Source: Viola odorata (lineage: Eukaryota; Streptophyta; Magnoliopsida; Malpighiales; Violaceae). From it: DNA of 64,000 bases. The position numbers and the translations under genes were made by a program. The notes beneath the pieces are model-generated. The model was not told where the DNA came from, ran no database searches, and was given only the letters and a program-made list of their open reading frames with translations. Shown here one piece after another: positions 23,036 through 32,154 of this stretch. Where the stretch lies: contig OY829537.1 in NCBI GenBank assembly GCA_963691705.1, positions 78,513,352-78,577,351 of the forward strand, read 5' to 3'. Position 1 is the first letter of the stretch, and the number at the start of each line of letters is the position of its first letter.

Positions 23036-23773
23036 CTTTAGGGTCAGAGCCGGTTTTATTTTTTTGAGGTGTTTATTTGTTTATTTACCCGCTTTGATAA
23101 ATTGCTGATTTGTTTATTTATTCGCTTTGATATCAATTGTCATATGCATTTCATAGTGCCCTATACCTCGGGGACAATTACCAAATTAGGAGGGTACTAG
23201 TGACGCCCTAGGACACATATCCCTCGGATGAACCCCTAAAGATAGTCGAAAGGTTACACGATTCCGCAAGGAATCGGGACACTGGACGACACTTTAGGGA
23301 CCTTTTCATGGTATCATCCGGGAACCGTTCAAGCCAGTTAGAAAAGTCAGAATTAAAGCCCCAGCACGTGCATCATGATTATATCTGCTTTGTCGTGGCT
23401 CTATTTATCTTGTTGCCATGATTTCCATTTGTCATAATTTTTTCTTTTATACGAACTGTAAATTTCTTACACGCAAAGGTTATTTTGGCACTTAAAATTT
23501 CTGTCCCACAGGACCCATTTTGCTCATTCGAAATGTTGGCACCTACACTTCTTTTATGCGTTGTCTTTTCATCCCCCCCAAAAGTATCAAGTGAAAAAAT
23601 GGCTGAAAGATTGAATAAGCAGCGTGGAGGCCTCGGAGTTGCACATCCCATGCATGTTTATTGCTTATGTTTATTTCTCATTTTTTCCTCTTTTCCCTTT
23701 TAGGTTAACAATAGCTCCTCGCAAGCGAATTACTCCGCCAAGGCCCCCCATAACTAGACTTCAAGCACGAAAA
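23036..23773 (+). other. Tat-C leader
   Basis: Non-coding apart from an open frame that joins gag near its end. A pyrimidine-rich run ending CCTTTTAG at about 23694-23703 is a good splice-acceptor-like site, parallel to the one before Tat-A gag. It lacks the long T/C-rich repeats of the Tat-A leader. Confidence 0.6.
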
Positions 23774-25351
23774 ATGGCCGAACAAACCAAGACAGAAGAG
23801 GCACTGGTTGCTATAATAAAAGAGTTAGAAGAGCAAGTAAGGGTTACTGCAGAAAGGGCCACTCAGGCCGAAAAAGAGCGAGATGAAGCAACCACTAAGT
23901 TTCCACCCGGTTTTGATCCTAGTCAAATGATGGGACTCTCCTCATCCACCATTGCTGGATCTTCGGGACCCCAATCGTTTTCAGTTCCTGGGGGTCAATG
24001 GAAATGGATTGATCCTTTTGTGGCACCTAGCTCCGCAAATCCTGTAGTAAACACAGGTGAAGAAGTTACTATAGCCTTGTAGCATTCCTTAGTTAACCTC
24101 ACCTTGGACCCTAGTAAAAATCAGATTCATCAGGAACCCCAGGGCTTCCACCCACCTTTGGGTCATTCCACTCAAGTCGCAATTCCCGATCCTATGGGAA
24201 GTCAGCCTCCTTTTGTCAATCCGACGCAACCACCATTCACGTCGGAACCACTGCCACCCATTGGTCCAAGTGCTGTCATCACAGAGAGACCAAGTATGGA
24301 TAGATTGAACCTGCTAGAGGAAAGGCTCAGAGCTATCGAAGGAACAGACCCCTTTGACCTTACGGGTCCCGAAGACATGTGCATGGTCCCGGGGATCATA
24401 ATGCCTCCGAAATACAAGATTTGGGATTTTGAGAAGTACACTGGGATCGAGTGCCCAAAAACTCACCTCAAGGCCTATTGCAACAAAATGGCCGATATGA
24501 TATACAATGAGCCCCTGTTAATCCATCTGTTCAGAGAGAGTTTGGCCAAGCATGCCTTGACCTGGTACATGAGTTTGGATGGGGTTAGGATCAAAACTTG
24601 GAGAGATTTATCGGATGCTTTCTTCAAGCAATACAAATTCAACTTGGAAATTGCACCAGACCGTTCTGATCTACAGGATCTAGAGAAGAGGACCGACGAA
24701 TCAGTGAAGACTTACGCTCAGAGGTAGAGAGGGCTAGCATCTAGAATTTCTCCTCCACTAAATGACAAAGAACTCTCGTCAATTTTCATAAACACTTTCA
24801 AGGCTCCCTACTACACCTATCTTATATCCAATCCATCAAATAACTTTTCTGACATGGTCATGGTGGTTGAGAGAGTTAAACAAGGAATTAAGTCTGGGAG
24901 GATCACCGCTTCCACACCAGAAGAAACGCTTAAAGGAGCACCTATCATGAAGGAAGATGTCATCTTTGTCTCCCCGGGACCTAGTAACCGACAACCTTTC
25001 CCATCACCTCCACCACATATCCCACAGAAGAACCAACACACCCATTGGAACAGGGAACCGCTACCACCTCTTCTCGTTCCTTTAGAGGACATTTACGAGC
25101 ATCTCTTGGCAGTTGGGTAAATTGCACCAACCCCGATTCAGCCTATACGACCTCCTTACCCGAAGTGGTACAACCCTATTGCTAGATGCACGTACCACGT
25201 CGGAGCTCAGGGCCACACCCTAGAAAACTGCTCTGCCCTTAGAGGAAAGGTTAATCACTTGATCAACAGCAAATGCATCTCTTTCGAAGGGTCTAGCATA
25301 ACCATCAACCCTATTCCAAATCATGCTCTGGGTAGCGGAAAGATGATATAG
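23774..25351 (+). pseudogene. gag: Tat-C gag (three in-frame stops)
   Basis: One frame runs from ATG 23774 through the coiled-coil-like start, a Pro-rich linker, the gag core (DPFDLTGPEDMCMVPG, FEKYTG, LTWYMSLD, DAFFKQYKFNLEIAPDRSDL, RVKQGIKSGRI) and the Cys-His knuckle (CTYHVGAQGHTLENC, about 25189-25233), with no frameshift but three stops: TAG 24080-24082, TAG 24725-24727 (where Tat-A has Trp) and TAA 25118-25120. The last stop is at the same site as a TAA in Tat-A, just upstream of the knuckle. The gag family is that of plant Tat/Ogre elements. Coding appears to end at about 25351, and nothing resembling protease or RT follows. Confidence 0.88.
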
Positions 25352-25640
25352 GGCTCGGCCATTTTTGTGAAGAAGTCTGGGGGGGGCTCTGCGTAATTAG
25401 ACCGCCACCACGCTTCCTGATGTCTCTTTGTAATATTTATGCATGTTTTATTGTCTTTTATAGGAACTTGCGTTCCCCTTCGGTTTAAAAATAAATAAAT
25501 ATATTTAACCCTTTCTTCGAGCGTCTTATACGGTTCATGTTTCAGGATGAACGTTGATTCAGTTGGTTTTGATAAACCCTACGTCTTTACCGGTGAAGAA
25601 AGTATCGTCGTAACTGAAAATGAGGATAGGGTCCCACATG

Positions 25641-26200
25641 CAACGACACTTGTAAACTTGGGGGCAAGTGAATGAAGTGACGACCAAAGAAAGACGTCGA
25701 GAAATATCAAAGCTCATTTTTCAAGGAAGTTGTCCTTTATGTTTACTATTTTTCCTTTCGCAATTTACGTTTCTGTGATTTATGTTTTCGCAATTGACAT
25801 TTCCGCAATTTTACATTTTAGGTGCAACGGGACTTGTAAACTTGGGGCAAGCGAATGAAGTGACGACCAAAAGAAGGTGTCAAAAAATGCCAAAGCTCAT
25901 TTTTCAGGGAAGTTGTCCTTTACGTTTTTACAATTTCCCCCTTCCGCAAATTACGTTTCTGCAAATTATGGTCTCGCAATTTACATTTCCGTAGTTTTAC
26001 ATTTCAAGTGCAACGGGACTTATAAACCAGGATGCAAGCAAGTGAAGTGACAACCAAAAGAAGGTGTCGAAAAATGTCAAAGCTCATTTTTCAGGGAAGT
26101 TGTCCTTTTACATTTTTGCAATTTCCGTTTCCGCAATTTCCGTTTCCGCAATTTACGTTTTCGCAATTTACATTTCCACGATTTTTAAATTCCCATAATT
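25641..26200 (+). repeat. 185 bp tandem repeat x 3
   Basis: Units start at 25641, 25825 and 26011 with CAACG(A/G)(C/G)ACTTGTAAACTT and continue through GAATGAAGTGACGACCAAA, CAAAGCTCATTTTTCA and CGCAATTTACATTTCCG. Spacing is 184 and 186 bp. Tat-A has one related unit near 11260-11300 (GTAACTTGGGGGCAAGCAGG). Confidence 0.85.
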
Positions 26201-28224
26201 TATGTTGTTGCAAGAGTGTGTGCGTCATGTCTACTAAAATTCTTAGTTTTTGCCAAAAAAAATTAATAATAATAATAATAATAAATATATATTGCTTGGC
26301 ATGAAAATCCTATGTTTTAACATTCCTTAAAATCAAGCGTGTTCATCACTTTATCATGACACGGATGACTTGTGCGTTCATTAGAAATTATATGAAACAT
26401 ACATGATCTTGTCTGTTAACTCTTATATCCATGGCATGTTTAGACGTAAGCAGTCACAAACATATCCCTGTGAGTATTTTGGGCCTTCATGCCTTCTTTC
26501 TTTCATGAGTGTAAATGCTAAACTAGGTGCTAGTTAGATTTGCATAATATCCAGGGTACATGAACCATCAGACATGGGATAGCAGTAAGGTGACATTGGA
26601 CTTTGCTTTGCTTTTCTTCCACATTTTTATTTTTAACCTTTTTGCCCTTAAATGCATACTTGGTACACTATGTACGATTCTATCAAACACTCTAGCCTCG
26701 TATTTTCTCCTAACCAAGTGAGTAGTGCTCGACTGGGACCGATAAACTAGAGTTGAAGTTACACATCAAGAAAAGCAATGACGAGGAAGCCCTTAGAGGA
26801 TCGCTGACAAATCAAAGTCCAAAGAAGGCCAAATAAATCAAGACTTGGACGCTTCTGCCAAAGACAGAGAGGATGACAGATCAAATAAAAATTATACTTG
26901 CTTTGCTTGCTCAAAACAAATCAATCGAAAAAAATCATAAAAAATATCAAAACAAATCAATCAAAAAAAAAATCAAAAAGTGTTCAAAAAAAATTGTTCA
27001 AGGAACACCGAAACAACAGCAAAAGCAAGTAAAAAAAAATATGATGATGATCAAATATCAATGGCAAAATGATCTCAAAAGGAAATGAGATCATTCCCCG
27101 CGAATAATGAAGAACTTGGGCATTGTGCCCTCCAAACAATCCCGAAGGAACATCTCAAGCAGAGATTCAACAATTTGTGCACTTTGCTTTCACCACGATC
27201 AAATCGTCAAGCATCGTTTACCGCAATTTGTCCTCATCGCAATCAGTCATCGAGCACAAACTCATTAAAACCTTTTTGCAAAATAAAAACACACAACACT
27301 TTTCCTTTCTTCTACAAATTCCTCCCTTTTTTCTCCCTCGCAAAGTCCTTTCGATTATTAGCAGGCCCATGCAGGTGCATCTTCATTTGAAGTTTATTCA
27401 CTCGGATTGACATTGCAAATTCAATTTTTGTGCTATGTTTATTGCATTTTTAGGAGTGTAAACACATAGCCTTGTTTTTTGAGCGTGAGCGCAAACACTA
27501 ATGTCTAGTGAGGATTGCTTACAGCTGCATGTCATGGGAAATTCTTGTCCTTGAGGTCGTTATTTCCTGAATAAGACGTAGACGTTTTCTAGACTTGAAT
27601 CAATCATGTTCATATAACGAAAATTGGACGAACATTTTATCCAAAAAAAAAGGGGGGCTTGAATTTATTTTCTTAAACAAAGAAATCATTTTCATTCCAG
27701 ACAAAAAAATTGGGGGCAAGCCATGGGTTAAATGTAGGAATATTTGATATTTCTCACATAGGTCAATTGCTCTCTCCTTTTTCTATCTGCTGCTTTGTGT
27801 TTGCTTCCTTTCAATTTGTAGGATATAGATATGCTCTAGTGAAATCTCAATCATGGGTCTTCGATGACAACATCGTTGTAAAGCCCTCGACATCTTGAAT
27901 TTTCATCAAAATCCAATCAACAAATCAAATGGAGAACGTTACCACTCCTCAACCATGGGTCTTCGATGAAGAAATCGTTGTAATGCCCTCATCATGGATT
28001 TCCCTTCGACAAATCCAATCAACGTTCGAAGGGAGTACGTTACCACTCCTAAATCAACTTCGTGTAGTGGATCACGCTCCCTCACATTCAAATGAACTTG
28101 GTGCGGTGGATCACGCTCCCTCACATTCAAATCAACTTCGTGTGGCGGATCACGCTCCCTCATGGTCAACCACTCTCCATTTCAATTCATACAGTAAGTT
28201 CAAGGTAAGACTTGCTTTCCCTTT

Positions 28225-29690
28225 ACACCATCTGTTTAGTGTTGTGATAGGTCACGTCCCCACATACACCTTGTCATTTAAAAAGTTGTGATTGGTCACG
28301 TCCCCACATCTTGTCTGTTAGTGTTGTGATAGGTCACGTCCCCACATACACCTCGTCATTTAAAAAGTTGTGATTGGTCACATCCCCACATCTTGTCTGT
28401 TTAGTGTTGTGATAGGTCACGTCCCTACATACACCTTGTCATTTAAAAAGTTGTGTTGGGTCATGTCCCCACATCTTGTCTGTTAGTGTTGTGATAGGTC
28501 ACATCCCCACATACACCATGTCATTTAAAAAGTTGTGATTGGTCACGTCCCCATATCTTATCTGTTTAATGTTGTGATAGGTCACGTCCCCACATACACC
28601 TTGTCATTTAAAAAAGTTGTGATTGGTCACGCCCCCACATCTTGTCTGTTAGTGTTGTGATAGGTCACGTCCCCACATACACCTCGTCATTTAAAAGTTA
28701 TGATTGGTCACGTCCCCACATCTTGTCTGTTAAGTGTTGTGATAGGTCACGTCCCCACATACGCCTTGTCATTTAAAAAGTTGTGATTGGTCACGTCCCC
28801 ACATCTTGTCTGTTAGTGTTGTGATAAGTCACGTCCCCACATATACCTTGTCATTTAAAAGTTGTGATGGGTCATGTCCCCACATCTTGTCTGTTAGTGT
28901 TGTGATAGGTCACGTCCCCACATACACCTTGTCATTTAAAAAGTTATGATTGGTCACGTCCCCACATCTTGTCTATTAGTGTTGTGATAGGTCACGTCTC
29001 CACATACACCTCGTCATTAAAAAGTTGTGATTGGTCGCGTCCCTATATGTCGTCTGTTATGTGTTGTGAAGGATCACGTCCCCACATCGTGTTATTAATG
29101 TTGTGTCTGGTCACGTCCGCACATGTCGTCTATTAAGCGTTGTGAAGGGTCACGTCCCCACATCGTGTTATTAATGTTGTGTCTGGTCACGTCCGCACAT
29201 GTCGTCTGTTAAGCGTTGTGAAGGGTCACGTCCCCACATTGTGTTATTAATGTTGTGTCTGGTCACGTCCGCAATATTTTTAAATGTTGTGTCTGGTCAC
29301 GTCCGCACATGTCGTCTGTTAAGCGTTGTGAAGGGTCACGTCCCCACGTCGTATTTTTAAATGTTGTGTCTGGTTACCTCCGCACATGTCGTCTGTGTCT
29401 GGTTACCTCCGCACATGTCGTCTGTTAAGCGTTGTGAAGGGTCACGTCCCCACATCGTGTTTTTAAATGCTGTGTCTGGTCACGTCCGCACATGTCGTCT
29501 ATTAAGCGTTATGAAGGGTCACGTTCCCGCATCGTGTTTTTAATGTTGTGTCTGGTCACGTCCGCACATGTTGTCTATTAAGCGTTGTGAAGGGTCACGT
29601 CCCCACCTCATGTTTTTAATGTTGTGTTTGGTCACGTCCGCACATGTCATCTGTTAATGTTGTGTCAGGTCAAGTCCCCACATCATATCT
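28225..29690 (+). repeat. GTCACGTCCCCACA satellite-like array
   Basis: More than 30 units of roughly 36-45 bp. In 28225-29040 two variants alternate, one with GATAGGTCACGTCCCCACAT and CACCTTGTCATTTAAAAA and one with GATTGGTCACGTCCCCACAT and CTTGTCTGTTA, making a dimer of about 83 bp. In 29040-29690 a different pair alternates, one with GTCTGGTCACGTCCGCACAT and one with GAAGGGTCACGTCCCCACAT. The core GGTCACGTCC is kept throughout. Confidence 0.92.
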
Positions 29691-30319
29691 TGAAATTAGT
29701 AAACACACCACCCCGAATATCAAATCATCACCAGAGCGAAGGTATGTTACCATCAATCAATACCCAAGCGAAGGTACGCTACAACTCTCATTTACATAAT
29801 TCTACATTTCTGTATAATTATTATCTCCTCCTTGAGCGACTACTTTTCTGCATAATTAATACGCCTCTTTGTGCGACTACTTTTCTGCATAACCAAATTC
29901 TATTCTACATATCCAAATACTCCTCCTTGAGCGACTACTTTTCTGCCTAAACTAAATACTCCTCCTTGAGCGACTATATCTTTACATAATTCTACATTTC
30001 TGCATAATAAATACTCCTCCTTGAGCAACCCTATTTTTACACTTTCTACATCAACCTCCGAATTTTGCGGTATCCCCGCTCGGACCTCATCTCTTCACCA
30101 AACATCCGAATTTTACGGTATCCCCACTCAGATCTCACAAACATCATCAGCGTCCTCACTATCAAAGACAACCATCCTCACTATCAAAGACAACCATCCT
30201 CATTATCCGAGAAAACCATCTTCCTCACTATCAGAGACATTTCCCTCAAAGGTACGTTACTATCAACCAACATCAGACCAAAGGACGTCCGGTCAAAACT
30301 CGATTCACGCAAGGGCTTC

Positions 30320-30775
30320 CAAACCTACCTCCTCCTAGAGTGACAGCATCAAATTATCTCCTCCTAGAGTGACATCAACGAATTATCTCCTCCTAGAGTG
30401 ACATCATCGAACTTTATCCTCCCAGAGTGACAGCGTCAATTTCCTCATCACCGAATAACACCCTCAAAAGCATACCTCCTCCCAGAGTGACATCAACAAT
30501 CTATCTCCTCCCAAAGTGACGGCAACAATCTATCTCCTCCCAGAGTGACATCAACGAATCCTCCTCCTAGAGTGACATCAACATATACCTCCTCCCAGAG
30601 TGACATCTACGATATATCCCCTCCCAGAGTGATATCAACGAATGACATCAACAAATATCTCCTCCCAGAGCGATGTCATCAAAACTATCTCCTTCCAGAG
30701 TAACATCAACAAACTTACCTCCTCCAGAGTGACATCAACGAACTTTATCCTCTCAGAGCGACATCATCACGGTGA
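30320..30775 (+). repeat. CTCCTCCCAGAGTGACATCAAC array
   Basis: About 15 units of 25-33 bp with the core CCTCC(C/T)AGAGTGACATCA, some degenerate. A smaller CTATC(A/C)(A/G)AGA array similar to that of Tat-A precedes it (about 30145-30240), and CCTCCTTGAGCGACTACTTT units precede that (about 29825-30035). Confidence 0.85.
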
Positions 30776-30840
30776 GATTAAGGTAAGACCTGCTGTGTCA
30801 TCAAAATTCGGATACATAGGGGCAACCATCTTTATTGCTC

Positions 30841-30877
30841 ATCGAATACTTCGATAAGACAGTAAAGAGGGGGCAAC
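30841..30877 (+). promoter_or_regulatory. Hairpin plus polypurine tract of Tat-C
   Basis: ATCGAA (30841-30846) pairs with TTCGAT (30850-30855) in a perfect 6 bp stem with a 3-base loop. AAGACAGTAAAGAGGGGGCAAC follows in two parts: the spacer and the polypurine tract AAAGAGGGGGC (30863-30873). The bases after the stem are the same as in Tat-A, although the stem sequence is different. Confidence 0.75.
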
Positions 30878-32114
30878 TATTGATACCCGAATTTTGACGC
30901 CATTTAAATTAAATTTAGCGTTTCTATCATTTTACATAATTAAATGCCATTTTAAATCAATTTGCTGTCCTTAGGACATTTTTAAATTCTCGTCACATTT
31001 TATCATCATCGTTGTCGTTGTCAGCATTCGAAATCCCATTTTTAATTTTTCGTCACGTCATTTTCATTATTATTATTTTTAATATTTTCATCCTTAAAAA
31101 TCACATTTTTAATTATCCGTTAGTCATTTGCTATTCATTTTTCCGTTTTAGGTCATCGCATAAAATTTAGGATTTTTAGTATTTTATCATATTTTTTAGC
31201 ATTTTTTATTTTATTATTATTTTTGTTCGAGCTTTTATTGGACCCGAGTAAGTTCGCTCGGACCATTGATCGAACGCGTTATTTCTTTAATTGATAATTA
31301 CCTACTATTTTTCTTTTTCACGCCATCCCATTTGGTTTCGTTCAATTTTTATCGTAAGGGCATTTATTTTGCGTGCGAACTTGTTGACATTTCCGAAAGA
31401 GAAAATAAATACGTTTAGAGAGTCGAGCTCAAAATTTTGTTCGCATCATCTCGATCATCATATTTTTCTCTATAACGTAGTTGCTTTCGTTCGAGTTTCT
31501 CGCTAATTTTATTGCACTGATAGATCGAGCCCATAATTAATTACTAAGCTTTTTTTATTCTTTCTTTTTAATCAACCATTGGATTGGTTGACTAAATCCT
31601 TAGTCAACCATCCAACGGTCACCTAATTAAAACCAAACCATCCATTTTCCTTTCTTCTCCAGTAAGCATTTCTTCTCCAAATCGAATGCCCTCGTCATGG
31701 CTTCGAGAATCAAGCTACGACATTGCTTCGAGAAGGGAGGACGTCACCACACCAGCACTGCTCACTCTCACTCGCTGTTATCGCCTCGTCACCCTCGACC
31801 ACGCGCGTCGAATTCACTACATATTCGTCCAACCTCCTCCTATAAATACCCTGCCCTTCACCCTTCAAAACACACGGATTAAGGCACCCTTTCATCATCA
31901 ACATCAGTCCAAGCAAAGGAAGCAAGCACTGTAAGTATTTTCAAGCTTTCTCTCTCTAGAGTTTTTAGCCAATTTTCATTTTCTATCCTAATCAATCAAT
32001 AAATTGCTCAAATCTGTTTTAAACACTTCATTTTCAAGTCATAAACATTTTGCCTGCTTCAATTTAAACACCTGCTGCCTTGTGTAATTAATTACGAATT
32101 TTCAGTTTTTATGC

Positions 32115-32154
<40 letters not shown>

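Larger units (their letters stand above)
25352..30840 (+). other. Tat-C post-gag region, non-coding, repeat-filled
   Basis: No protein domain recognised in any frame. It contains a three-fold 185 bp repeat, an A-rich stretch near 26925-27040, blocks shared with Tat-A (about 26330-26615, 27340-27640 and 27925-28075), a long GTCACGTCCCCACA array, a short CTATCAGAGA array and a CAGAGTGACATCAACGA array, in that order. The order of shared blocks is the same as in Tat-A. Confidence 0.75.

Noticed and set aside
28225..29690. CRISPR-like array with GTCACGTCCCCACA units
   Set aside because: Higher-order satellite-like repeats with repeated 'spacers' inside a retrotransposon, not unique spacers.
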